A stretch of DNA of 64,000 nucleotides from JABGQS01 sp963674545 (lineage in GTDB: Bacteria; Bacillota; Clostridia; Christensenellales; SZUA-584): NCBI GenBank assembly GCA_963674545.2, contig CAXXFB010000001.1, forward strand, positions 310,001 through 374,000, written 5' to 3'. The notes beneath the pieces were generated by a model. That model saw only the letters and a program-made list of their open reading frames with translations, made no database searches and was not told where the DNA came from. Every line of letters begins with the position of its first letter. Position 1 is the first letter of the stretch. The translations under genes and the position numbers were made by a program. Below are positions 7,916 through 16,268 of the stretch, one piece after another.

Positions 7916-9577
7916 TTATTTAAGAACAGCGCCCTTGTCGGCGGACGTAACCATTCTTGCGTATCTGGCAAGCCAGCCTGTGGTAATATTAGGCTCTCTG
8001 CTCTTTAAATTGTTTCTTCTATCCTCAAGAGTTTTGTCATCTACTGCAAGAGCAAGCTTCCTTGCAGGAATATCAATCTCTATTATATCGCCTTCCTGAA
8101 CAAGCGCAATAGTACCGCCTGCTGCAGCTTCTGGTGAAACGTGACCTATTGCAGCCCCTCTTGTTGCTCCGCTGAATCTACCGTCAGTTATCAGAGCTAC
8201 TTGCTTATCCAGTCCCATTCCCGCTAGTGCAGAAGTTGGAGAGAGCATCTCTCTCATTCCAGGGCCGCCTGAAGGGCCTTCATAGCGAATAACTACAACA
8301 TCCCCGCTGACTATTTTTCCTGAATTTATTGCAGCTATTGTATCTTCTTCACTGTCGAAAACACGTGCCGGACCTGAGTGCTTCATCATCTCGGGAGCGA
8401 CAGCAGACTGCTTGACAACACCGCCGTTTGGAGCAAGGTTGCCTTTAAGTATTGCTATTCCGCCTTCTTTAGAGTATGGAGCGCTAAAATCTTTTATAAC
8501 GCTTCTGTCGCAAACGAAAGAATTGCTTACAGAGTCCCCCATGCTCATTATGTTGACCGTCTTTACATCGTCATTTAACAGACCATTCTTGCTAAGCTCA
8601 TTTAGGACAGCATATACGCCACCGGCATAGAAAAGATCAATTATATGCGTAGAGCTTGCAGGAGCAAGTTTGCATAAGTTAGGAGTTTTCTTGCTTATAT
8701 CGTCTATTAGCCCAAGGTCCAGGTCTATGCCGCACTCATTGGCTATAGCCGGAAGGTGCAGTACAGAATTGGTAGAGCAGCCAAGAGCCATATCCAGCTT
8801 TAAGCCGTTTTCAAATGCACTAAGCGTCATTATATCACGGGGACGCAGGTCGGCTTCGAGTACTTTCATCAGCTGCATACCGCTGTCTTTGGCGAACCTT
8901 ATGCGTTCTGCCATTACGGCCGGTATAGTTCCGTTGCCGTCTCTTGCCATACCAAGAGCCTCAGTTAAACAGTTCATGCTGTTTGCAGTGAACATACCAG
9001 AGCAAGAGCCACAGCCGGGGCAAGCGTTGTCTTCAAGGTAGCAAAGCTCTTCTTCGCTCATATTGCCGGCATTTACAGCGCCTACAGCCTCAAATACATT
9101 CGACAGGCTGTTTCCTGTGCCCTGCTTAGTTCTTCCGGGAAGCATTGGACCGCCGCTGCAGAATATTGCGGGCAGGTTGATGCGTGCCGCAGCCATAAGC
9201 ATGCCCGGAACTATCTTGTCACAGTTTGGCACGAAAGCCACTGCATCAAAAGCATGTCCGTTTACTATCGTTTCAACAGAATCGGCAACGAGCTCTCTTG
9301 ATGCCAGCGAATATTTCATTCCAATGTGGCCCATAGCTATACCGTCGCAGACTCCTATCGTAGGCATAAGGACGGGCGTGCCGCCTGCCATACGTATACC
9401 GTCAGCTACTGCCTTGGCAATCTTATCTAGGTGTATGTGCCCCGGGATGATTTCATTTGCTGCATGAACTACAGCAACTATAGGCTGTTTAAGCTCACTG
9501 TCTGTATAACCCATAGCTTTAAAAAGAGATCTGTGCGGAGCTCTGTCGATTCCTTTTGTTACTTTATCACTATTCAT
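7916..9577 (-). CDS. ilvD: Dihydroxy-acid dehydratase
   Basis: 553 residues, usual length. It dehydrates 2,3-dihydroxy acids to the 2-oxo acids that precede valine and isoleucine, using an iron-sulfur cluster. Cluster-ligand candidates are the Cys of FVPNCDKIVPG and of CPGCGSCSGMFTANSMNCL; GRFSGATRGAAIGHVSPEA is the C-terminal signature. It lies 3 nt after leuB and is co-transcribed with the ilv genes. Nothing is missing. Confidence 0.97.
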   Translation of the reverse strand: MNSDKVTKGIDRAPHRSLFKAMGYTDSELKQPIVAVVHAANEIIPGHIHLDKIAKAVADGIRMAGGTPVLMPTIGVCDGIAMGHIGMKYSLASRELVADSVETIVNGHAFDAVAFVPNCDKIVPGMLMAAARINLPAIFCSGGPMLPGRTKQGTGNSLSNVFEAVGAVNAGNMSEEELCYLEDNACPGCGSCSGMFTANSMNCLTEALGMARDGNGTIPAVMAERIRFAKDSGMQLMKVLEADLRPRDIMTLSAFENGLKLDMALGCSTNSVLHLPAIANECGIDLDLGLIDDISKKTPNLCKLAPASSTHIIDLFYAGGVYAVLNELSKNGLLNDDVKTVNIMSMGDSVSNSFVCDRSVIKDFSAPYSKEGGIAILKGNLAPNGGVVKQSAVAPEMMKHSGPARVFDSEEDTIAAINSGKIVSGDVVVIRYEGPSGGPGMREMLSPTSALAGMGLDKQVALITDGRFSGATRGAAIGHVSPEAAAGGTIALVQEGDIIEIDIPARKLALAVDDKTLEDRRNNLKSREPNITTGWLARYARMVTSADKGAVLK

Positions 9578-9580
9578 AAT

Positions 9581-10642
9581 CTACTCCAAATTTGCGATTA
9601 CCGCATCCGTCATTTGTGTTGTCGAAAGTGTCTTCTCGCCAGGAAGAGCAATATCCTTTGTCCTTGCTCCTGATGAGAGCGCTTTGTCAACTGCTTTTTC
9701 TATTTTATCAGCCAGGGAGTCCTGATTTAGAGAATACCTGAGCATCATTGCCGCAGACATAATAGTTGCCAGCGGGTTTGCAAGCTGCTGTCCTGCTATA
9801 TCAGGCGCACTTCCATGTACCGGCTCATACAAACCAAGTGTTGTATCACCAAGGCTGGCAGAAGGCAGCATGCCTATAGAACCGGTTATCATAGCGGCTT
9901 CGTCTGAAATAATGTCTCCAAACATGTTTCCTGTCACAATGACGTCGAATTGTTTGGGATATCTTACCATCTGCATTGCTGCGTTGTCTACATACATATG
10001 ATTGAGAGTTACTTCAGGATATTCTTTTGCGACCTGTTCAACATATTTTCTCCAAACACGTGACGATTCAAGAACATTTGCTTTGTCAACGCTGGTCACC
10101 TTCTTATTGCGTTTCATCGCAGACTTAAAAGCAACATGCGCAATACGGGTTATCTCATAATCACTGTATTTCATTGTATCATAGCCGCTCTTTTCGTCTC
10201 TTGCCTTTTCTCCAAAGTAGATGCCGCCGGTAAGTTCTCTTAGAACCATTATATCAAGGCCGTTTTCTACCAGCTCTGGCTTTAACGGGCAAGCTTCTTT
10301 AAGCTGCGGAAAAAGCACAGCAGGACGAAGGTTCGCAAAAAGCCCAAGCGCCGCACGCAGGCCAAGCAGGGCGTTTTCGGGGCGCATATCCGATCCGAGT
10401 CCGTCCCATTTCTCTCCTCCGACTGCACCGAGTAATACAGCGTCACTTTTCTTCGTGCCCTCGACTGTCTCATCTGGAAGAGGTTTACCTACTTCGTCTA
10501 TCGCACAGCCGCCAGCAAGATATTTTGTGTAGCTTAGCTCAATATCCGTGCCCTTTGTCGCTGCATCCAGGACACGGATGGTTTCGTCTATTACTTCAGG
10601 TCCGATACCGTCTCCCGGCACGACCGCTATGTTATACTTCAT
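9581..10642 (-). CDS. leuB: 3-isopropylmalate (3-methylmalate) dehydrogenase
   Basis: 353 residues. The N-terminus IAVVPGDGIGPEVI and the motif GNMFGDIISDEAAMITGSIG mark the decarboxylating beta-hydroxyacid dehydrogenase family, and the overall sequence is LeuB-like (ELTGGIYFG). The enzyme oxidises 3-isopropylmalate in leucine synthesis; LeuB-type enzymes also oxidise erythro-3-methylmalate to 2-oxobutyrate in the citramalate route. Its placement beside cimA, with no leuA, leuC or leuD in the operon, points to the second role here, though both are possible. Nine nt separate it from cimA upstream. Confidence 0.94.
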   Translation of the reverse strand: MKYNIAVVPGDGIGPEVIDETIRVLDAATKGTDIELSYTKYLAGGCAIDEVGKPLPDETVEGTKKSDAVLLGAVGGEKWDGLGSDMRPENALLGLRAALGLFANLRPAVLFPQLKEACPLKPELVENGLDIMVLRELTGGIYFGEKARDEKSGYDTMKYSDYEITRIAHVAFKSAMKRNKKVTSVDKANVLESSRVWRKYVEQVAKEYPEVTLNHMYVDNAAMQMVRYPKQFDVIVTGNMFGDIISDEAAMITGSIGMLPSASLGDTTLGLYEPVHGSAPDIAGQQLANPLATIMSAAMMLRYSLNQDSLADKIEKAVDKALSSGARTKDIALPGEKTLSTTQMTDAVIANLE

Positions 10643-10651
10643 AAGTTCTCC

Positions 10652-12217
10652 TTAAGCTTCTTTTTGAAAAAGTACATGGTCTATTGAATCTATGAGTGCA
10701 AAAAGGCTGGCTTCGATAACGTCAGTAGAGACGCCCATAGTACGCCAGAACTTTTCACCGTCGGAAGACTCTATAACAACACGCACTTTAGCAGCTGTTG
10801 CCGCGTTTGTGTCCAGTACACGGACTTTATAGTCAGTAAGTGTTATGTCGGCAAGCTCCGGGAAAAACTGGCTTAGAGCCTCCCTTAGGGCTTTATCGAG
10901 CGCGTTGACTGGGCCGTTGCCTTCTGCGGCTGTCATCCGTGTCTGTCCGTTCACATCAACCTTTACAACAGCATGTGCACCAAATGTGTCTGAATGTGTC
11001 GGCTCGTCGTTGACCTTAAAATGTACAACTGAAAACATTGACTTGTGCAGGCCAAGCTCTTTCAGTGCAAATATACGAAAACTGCTTTCTGCGCCTTCAA
11101 AGCTATATCCCTCATTTTCCAGCTGTTTCAATTTCGTCATAAGCTGTGTTATCTTAGTTTTGTCGAAATCCATGTCGGGGAATTGTGTTTCAAGCTTGGA
11201 CGCCATTGCGCTTCTGCCGGCGACTTCCGACAAGAGGAACTCCCTTGAATTGCCGACTAGAGACGGCTCTATATGCTCGAAAGAATGACGCACTTTGTTT
11301 ATACCGTCGATATGCATACCGCCCTTGTGTGCAAAAGCATTTCTTCCGACATAAGGGAGCGATTCATCAAATGCAATATTTGTTATTTCCGCAGCTTCTC
11401 TTGTGATGTCAAACAAATCTTTTAAGTGCTCACCTATACAGTCATACCCCATTTTCAGCTGAAGATTCGGTATTATCGAAGACAGCCGTGCATTGCCGCT
11501 TCTTTCTCCATTACCAAGAAGCGTGCCTTGCACCTGACGTGCACCAAGCGTAACACAGAGCAGTGAATTTGCAACAGCAAGCTCAGAATCGTTGTGAGTA
11601 TGTATGCCTAGTTTTGTTTTTACAGCGGCATATGAAGCATTGAAAGCTTCTTCGACCTCGTTCATCATTGCCCCGCCGTTTGTTTCACATAGTGCAATGC
11701 AATCGGCACCGGCATCTTGAGCAGTTTTGATAACTTTTAACGCATATTCGCTGTTGGCTTTATAACCGTCAAAGAAATGCTCAGCGTCGAAAATCACCTC
11801 TCTGCCATTATCCTTGAAGAACTTAATGGTGTCATATATCATGTTTAGGTTTTCTTCAAGCGTCGTACCGATTACTTGTGTTGCGTGCAGATCCCACGCT
11901 TTGCCGAATATAGCAACAGCTTTAGTGTTAGCAGACATCAGCGAATTAACACCGGCGTCAGTTTTAACATCGGCATTTTTACGACGTGTGCTCCCGAAAG
12001 CCACGAGCTTAGCATTCTTCAGCTCTACGTTAGCAGCTTCAATGAAAAACTCACGCTCTTTAGGATTAGAGGCAGGATTTCCTGCCTCTATATAATCTAT
12101 ACCAAGGCTGTCGAGCAGCTTCAGCATATGGATTTTATCAGACAACGAATAGTTGATTCCCTTTGCCTGAGCTCCGTCACGCAGAGTCGAATCAAAAATC
12201 TCTATCCTTTTTGCCAT
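10652..12217 (-). CDS. cimA: (R)-citramalate synthase
   Basis: 521 residues. It condenses acetyl-CoA and pyruvate to citramalate, the threonine-independent entry to isoleucine. The DSTLRDGAQAKGINYSLSDK start and IEAGNPASNPKE are typical of CimA of the 'LeuA2' type and differ from isopropylmalate synthase (DTTLRDGEQSPG). HTHNDSELAVAN carries metal ligands. A C-terminal LeuA-type regulatory domain (about 400-515) suggests feedback control, most likely by isoleucine. It is third in the operon, 14 nt after ilvC. 2-isopropylmalate or homocitrate synthase is the main alternative, but length and motifs favour CimA. Confidence 0.93.
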   Translation of the reverse strand: MAKRIEIFDSTLRDGAQAKGINYSLSDKIHMLKLLDSLGIDYIEAGNPASNPKEREFFIEAANVELKNAKLVAFGSTRRKNADVKTDAGVNSLMSANTKAVAIFGKAWDLHATQVIGTTLEENLNMIYDTIKFFKDNGREVIFDAEHFFDGYKANSEYALKVIKTAQDAGADCIALCETNGGAMMNEVEEAFNASYAAVKTKLGIHTHNDSELAVANSLLCVTLGARQVQGTLLGNGERSGNARLSSIIPNLQLKMGYDCIGEHLKDLFDITREAAEITNIAFDESLPYVGRNAFAHKGGMHIDGINKVRHSFEHIEPSLVGNSREFLLSEVAGRSAMASKLETQFPDMDFDKTKITQLMTKLKQLENEGYSFEGAESSFRIFALKELGLHKSMFSVVHFKVNDEPTHSDTFGAHAVVKVDVNGQTRMTAAEGNGPVNALDKALREALSQFFPELADITLTDYKVRVLDTNAATAAKVRVVIESSDGEKFWRTMGVSTDVIEASLFALIDSIDHVLFQKEA

Positions 12218-12231
12218 AATATACTCCTAAC

Positions 12232-13233
12232 TTAATATTCCGGTTCGTCCTGCCAGGGCATCATCTTTCTAAGCTCTTTACCTACAGTCTCGATCTGAGA
12301 CTCGCGCTCTATCCTTCTCTTTGCCATGAAGCTTGCACGTCCAGCCTTGTTCTCCATGATCCAGTCACGGGCAAATTCGCCTGTTTGTATCTCTTTAAGA
12401 ACTTTCCTCATCTCATTCTTAGTATCTTCGTTGATGATGCGTTTCCCAATCATGTAGTCGCCATACTCTGCAGTGTCGCTTATGGAGTATCTCATGTATC
12501 CAAGGCCGCCTTTGTTGACCATGTCTATAATGAGTTTCATCTCGTGCACAACTTCGAAATAAGCGCTTTCAGGAGCATAACCAGCTTCTACCAACACTTC
12601 AAAACCGGCTTTCATAAGCTCTGATACGCCGCCGCACAGAACTGCCTGTTCTCCGAAAAGGTCTGTCTCAGTCTCTTCTCTGAATGTTGTCTCGAGTATT
12701 CCGGCACGTCCGCCGCCAACGCCTGCTGCATATGCAAGGCCTATGTCATGTGTGTTTCCTGACGGATCCTGATATACTGCGATAAGGCACGGAACGCCTT
12801 TTCCTTCTTCGTACTGTGAACGTACGGTATGTCCCGGTCCCTTTGGTGCGATCATGTATACGTTTATATCGCTAGGCGGCTGTATCTGTCCAAAGTGAAT
12901 ATTGAAGCCGTGTGCAAACATAAGATATTTGCCTGCTGTAAGATTTGGCTCTATAGCAGTTTTGTACAACACAGGCTGAAGCTCGTCGTTTACAAGAATA
13001 ACGATGATGTCCGCTTTTTTCGTGGCTTCTGCAGCTTCATACACTTCAAATCCAGCTGCTTGTGCTCTTTTCCATGCAGCGCCGTCTTTAAGCTCTGAAA
13101 CAATTACTTTAACGCCTGAATCACGAAGATTCTGGGAATGTGCGTGTCCCTGGCTGCCGTAGCCGACCACTGCGATCGTTTTGTCTTTTAAAAGGTCCAG
13201 GTTACAATCTTTCTCATAATACATTTTTGCCAT
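12232..13233 (-). CDS. ilvC: Ketol-acid reductoisomerase (class I)
   Basis: 333 residues, class I length. It isomerises and reduces acetolactate or acetohydroxybutyrate with NAD(P)H. The Rossmann motif is VVGYGSQGHAHSQNLRDSG near residue 25, the metal-binding region has DLFGEQAVLCGG (about 190), and FEVVHEMKLIIDMV follows in the knotted C-terminal domain. It follows ilvN by 21 nt with a good GGAGG site. Confidence 0.97.
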   Translation of the reverse strand: MAKMYYEKDCNLDLLKDKTIAVVGYGSQGHAHSQNLRDSGVKVIVSELKDGAAWKRAQAAGFEVYEAAEATKKADIIVILVNDELQPVLYKTAIEPNLTAGKYLMFAHGFNIHFGQIQPPSDINVYMIAPKGPGHTVRSQYEEGKGVPCLIAVYQDPSGNTHDIGLAYAAGVGGGRAGILETTFREETETDLFGEQAVLCGGVSELMKAGFEVLVEAGYAPESAYFEVVHEMKLIIDMVNKGGLGYMRYSISDTAEYGDYMIGKRIINEDTKNEMRKVLKEIQTGEFARDWIMENKAGRASFMAKRRIERESQIETVGKELRKMMPWQDEPEY

Positions 13234-13254
13234 TTTAAATAGCCTCCTGATAAT

Positions 13255-13743
13255 TTATAATAATTTTTCGTCGCCTCTCTCAAGAGCGACCATTCCTGTT
13301 CGTGCAATCTCAACAATACCATATTCTTTAAACAAGTCTAAACTTTTGTTTATAGAGTCAGTGGTACCGGTAAGTCTAATGGTGACAGTTTCGTTTCCAA
13401 TATCCATTATCCTGCCCCATCTATTATTTACAAGGTCTGTAAATGCCCGTCTGCTTTTACCGGAAGAGTTCACCTTGACAAGCGCAATCTCCTGGAGAGA
13501 ACCAGCATCCTGCGGAATTTCCTTTATGGCTTTTACGTCAAGGAGCTTGTCGAGCTGCTTTATAACTTGGTCAATAATTGCATCTTCAGCAAACATGACA
13601 ATAGTTATCCGTGAAAGCTTAGGGTTGTCTGTGACACCTACGGTAAGACTCTCTATATTGAAGCCCCGTCTGCTGATAAGTCCGGCTACTCTTGAAAGCA
13701 CACCCGGCTGGTTTGATACTATAAACGAAATCACCCTTTGCAT
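13255..13743 (-). CDS. ilvN: Acetolactate synthase, small (regulatory) subunit
   Basis: 162 residues: N-terminal ACT domain (MQRVISFIVSNQPGVLSRVA, RRGFNIESLTVG) and the C-terminal small-subunit domain. It stimulates IlvB and confers feedback inhibition by branched-chain amino acids. It is the first gene after the T-box leader; AGGGGGTAGCTT provides the ribosome site. It could equally be called ilvH. Confidence 0.95.
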   Translation of the reverse strand: MQRVISFIVSNQPGVLSRVAGLISRRGFNIESLTVGVTDNPKLSRITIVMFAEDAIIDQVIKQLDKLLDVKAIKEIPQDAGSLQEIALVKVNSSGKSRRAFTDLVNNRWGRIMDIGNETVTIRLTGTTDSINKSLDLFKEYGIVEIARTGMVALERGDEKLL

Positions 13744-13765
13744 AAGCTACCCCCTTTTTGTTTAA

Positions 13766-14040
13766 TTATAATAAAAAAACTGCCACTCAACAATAATTAT
13801 TTGAAGAGACGCAGCATATAACTATACTTCGTGGTACCACTCATCTTGTCTTAGAAAGACCACTTCAGGCTCTTTATAAAGCCCTAAATCTGTAACGGGA
13901 TTAGCCGGCTATGTCTACTAAGTTCTTCGACATGCAACTCCGGAGTGATTTGTCTACTGCGACGCTGCTGATTCTCACCATCCATCAGCTCTCTTAAAGC
14001 GGACTCGTCAATAAACCTGTCTCCATCAACGTTTGATATT
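13766..14040 (-). promoter_or_regulatory. T-box riboswitch leader of the ilv operon
   Basis: The minus-strand leader has the T-box motif GAGTGGTACCAC (13831-13842), with a 5' partner GTGGT about 20 nt earlier, so GTGGT/ACCAC can form the antiterminator whose TGGT-type bulge pairs with uncharged tRNA NCCA. Downstream is a terminator hairpin (CTGC...GCAG with internal mismatches) and seven T residues at about 13773-13815. A Stem I-like region with GCTGAT/ATCAGC and the loop GGATGGTGAGA precedes it. The candidate specifier is ATC (Ile, 13947-13949), which suits the citramalate genes; CTC (Leu, 13943-13945) lies next to it and cannot be excluded without folding. Confidence 0.85.
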
Positions 14041-14046
14041 TTATAT

Positions 14047-14075
14047 ATACTAACAAACACAAAGCCGCTTGTCAA
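14047..14075 (-). promoter_or_regulatory. Promoter of the ilv operon
   Basis: Minus strand: consensus -35 TTGACA (14070-14075), 17-bp spacer, -10 TAGTAT (14047-14052), just upstream of the T-box leader. Confidence 0.8.
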
Positions 14076-14140
14076 TGTTATTTGAAAAAACAAGTATAAT
14101 TATTCATTATTGCAGGTTTTTTTAATAAATATATTGTTAA

Positions 14141-14494
14141 TTATAATATTCCGTAATATTTTAATACAGAAAACGCAAAACGTGCCGATACTGTTGCCGG
14201 TCCTCCACCCATTTCTATACCGACCTCTATAGCTTCAATCAACTGTTGCTTCGAAGAGCCGTAGTCCCATGCCTGCTTTATATGCCATTGCATGCAGGAC
14301 TCACAATTGATAACAACAGAAATGCCGACGGAGATAAGTTCCTTTTGCATTCGGCTTAGCTCTCCATCCTTATATGTTGCACTCTCCATCTCCGTAAAAC
14401 GATTATACACTTCAGAATTCTGTGAAAAGAATTTATGAGAGTTCTTTCTGCTGCTTATTATTTCTTCTATTTTCTTTCGATCATCTTTAACCAT
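14141..14494 (-). CDS. Carboxymuconolactone decarboxylase/AhpD-like protein
   Basis: 117 residues with AAAGGAG before the ATG. The CESCMQWHIKQA segment (about 69-80) holds the CxxC of the AhpD-like family, followed by the helix with IEAIEVGIEMGGGPA. Members are small helical proteins; those with CxxC often act as thiol-disulfide or peroxide-stress reductases. No peroxiredoxin gene is adjacent, so the substrate is unknown. The decayed gene just upstream (14548-14955) may once have been its operon partner. Confidence 0.88.
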   Translation of the reverse strand: MVKDDRKKIEEIISSRKNSHKFFSQNSEVYNRFTEMESATYKDGELSRMQKELISVGISVVINCESCMQWHIKQAWDYGSSKQQLIEAIEVGIEMGGGPATVSARFAFSVLKYYGIL

Positions 14495-14547
14495 AACAGC
14501 TCCTTTTTGAAATATTCGGAACTTATTTATCCGTTTTAAAGCATTTT

Positions 14548-14955
14548 TTAAAAAAACTGTGTATCCATAAGCTGCATAACAAAATTGTCTATTTTGCTTT
14601 GAGTCACACTGCCTTTTTCTTCAAGCTCTTTCTTGCTTGTATACAGTAATCCGGATATTCTTTAACTTTTAGTTTAGTGCACTCGCTATCAAACCGAAGC
14701 AATTTTCCGCAGTTTCGGTATATCTCCAACATTGGATTGCTATTACTGAATATATCCTTTATTATATCAAAATTATCGTCACCTGAAAACACAATTGATT
14801 ATTACAACTACATCCGGCTTCTCGTTTATTACCTTTACTTTGAATCTTTCATCTGAATGGCAATCAACAGTTACCAAAGCGGAATAAGTCTGTCTGCAGA
14901 TTATTAAGAATGCTGTTATATCCCGTGTATACGGCCGGCAAAGTGATATATATTA
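14548..14955 (-). pseudogene. Frame-shifted gene remnant of unknown family
   Basis: Three protein-like stretches follow each other in different minus-strand frames. First, about 14955-14795: ...TYSALVTVDCHSDERF, then FKVKVINEKPDVVVII. Second, 14792-14604: SGDDNFDIIKDIFSNSNP, MLEIYRNCGKLLRFDSEC, VKEYPDYCIQ. Third, from about 14640 to a TAA at 14548-14550: KKELEEKGSVTQSKIDN, FVMQLMDTQFF. The junctions fit at least two single-base frameshifts. I do not recognise the family. A sequencing error is possible but two shifts within 200 bp make decay more likely. The 62-codon open stretch at 14604-14792 should not be read as a complete small gene. Confidence 0.6.
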
Positions 14956-14976
14956 TCTATTGCAATGAGTCAGCAT

Positions 14977-15009
14977 GAAAAACATCCGTTGCAATGATAG
15001 ATGTTTTTT
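14977..15009. terminator. Hairpin with flanking A/T runs upstream of the gene remnant
   Basis: AAAACATC and GATGTTTT flank a 13- to 15-nt loop with a T-run to the right and an A-run to the left. It may be a terminator for plus-strand transcripts or a relic; no plus-strand gene is near. Confidence 0.4.
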
Positions 15010-15032
15010 CTATAAAAAACACTTTGTTGTAG

Positions 15033-15070
15033 AAAAAAACAGAGCCGGTATTTTTACACCGACTCTGTTT
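15033..15070 (-). terminator. Terminator of gap
   Basis: Minus strand: AACAGAGTCGGT and ACCGGCTCTGTT form a long stem followed by seven T residues, about 20 bp after the gap stop codon. Confidence 0.9.
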
Positions 15071-15088
15071 AATTTTTTTACATTCAGA

Positions 15089-16096
15089 TTATTTGTCTAC
15101 TGAAGCCATGTACTCTATGAGTTCTACGACTTTATTAGAATAACCCCATTCGTTGTCATACCATGCTACAAGCTTAACGAAATGCTCGTTTAGCATGATG
15201 CCGGCGTTTGCATCAAATATGCTTGTTCTCGGGTCTGTGATGAAGTCGCTGGAAACTACCATGTCTTCGGTATAACCGACTACTCCTGCAAGCTCGCCTT
15301 CGGCTGCTGCTTTCATAGCTGCTTTGATTTCGTCATAAGTAGCTGCCTTTTCAAGACGTACGGTAAGGTCTACTACAGAAACGTCTGCTGTCGGAACACG
15401 GAAAGCCATGCCTGTTAGTTTGCCGTTGAGTTTAGGAATAACCTTGCCAACTGCCTTTGCAGCGCCTGTGGAGCTAGGTATGATGTTGAAAGCAGCTCCC
15501 CTGCCGCCTCTCCAGTCTTTCTTTGAAGGACCGTCAACCGTCTTCTGAGTTGAAGTGGTTGCGTGAACTGTCGTCATAAGTCCTTCGATTATGCCGAAGT
15601 TATCATCTATAACCTTAGCAAGAGGAGCAAGACAGTTAGTTGTGCACGAAGCGTTAGAAACTACGTTCATGTCGCTTGTATACTCTTTGTTGTTTACGCC
15701 CATTACAAACATCGGAGCATCGCCTGAAGGAGCGGAGATAATGACCTTCTTTGCGCCGCCCTTGAAGTGAGTGCTTGCTTTCTCGATGTCTTTGAATACG
15801 CCTGTGGACTCGACGATGTATTCAGCACCGCATTGCGACCACGGGATCTCTGCCGGATCCATCTTGTCATAAACTTTGATTTCTGTTCCGTTTACGACGA
15901 TAGCACCGTCTTTGTACTCTGCAGTTCCGTCAAATCTGCCATGGACTGTATCGTATGTGAGCATGTATACCATATAGTCCGGAGAGATGAACGGATCGTT
16001 GATTCCCATGATTTCCACGTTCGGATTGCTCATTGCTGCGCGGAACACCAGCCTGCCTATGCGGCCAAATCCATTGATACCTACTTTAATTCCCAT
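15089..16096 (-). CDS. gap: Glyceraldehyde-3-phosphate dehydrogenase, type I
   Basis: 335 residues, the typical length. NAD-binding start GINGFGRIGRLVFRA, catalytic Cys in SNASCTTNCLAPLAKV (about 150), the phosphate-binding region HATTSTQKTVDGPSKKDWRGG, and WYDNEWGYSNKVV near the C-terminus. It oxidises glyceraldehyde-3-phosphate in glycolysis. Ribosome site TAGGAGG. It stands alone between terminators, with a plausible promoter (TTGTTT, 17 bp, TAAAAT on the minus strand around 16140-16170), and is not clustered with pgk or tpi in view. Confidence 0.97.
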   Translation of the reverse strand: MGIKVGINGFGRIGRLVFRAAMSNPNVEIMGINDPFISPDYMVYMLTYDTVHGRFDGTAEYKDGAIVVNGTEIKVYDKMDPAEIPWSQCGAEYIVESTGVFKDIEKASTHFKGGAKKVIISAPSGDAPMFVMGVNNKEYTSDMNVVSNASCTTNCLAPLAKVIDDNFGIIEGLMTTVHATTSTQKTVDGPSKKDWRGGRGAAFNIIPSSTGAAKAVGKVIPKLNGKLTGMAFRVPTADVSVVDLTVRLEKAATYDEIKAAMKAAAEGELAGVVGYTEDMVVSSDFITDPRTSIFDANAGIMLNEHFVKLVAWYDNEWGYSNKVVELIEYMASVDK

Positions 16097-16212
16097 TAAA
16101 TTTTCCTCCTAATATAATATTTAAAACCTTTTTCGTCTATATTTTAATGTATTGCGTTCAAAAAAACAATATTAAAACCGTATTAAATACTTTATTTGCA
16201 CAGCAATACGCT

Positions 16213-16252
16213 CTAAAAAGCCAAGCCGCTTATATTTAAGCAGGCCTGGCTT
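16213..16252 (-). terminator. Terminator of the decarboxylase operon
   Basis: Minus strand: AAGCCA...GCTTA pairs with TAAGC...TGGCTT, followed by a T-run, just after oadA. Confidence 0.85.
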
Positions 16253-16268
16253 AATATCTGCCTGTCGT

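Noticed and set aside
13884..14093. 69-codon minus-strand open frame upstream of ilvN
   Set aside because: It lies in the T-box leader and begins upstream of the promoter; the sequence is RNA structure, not protein.
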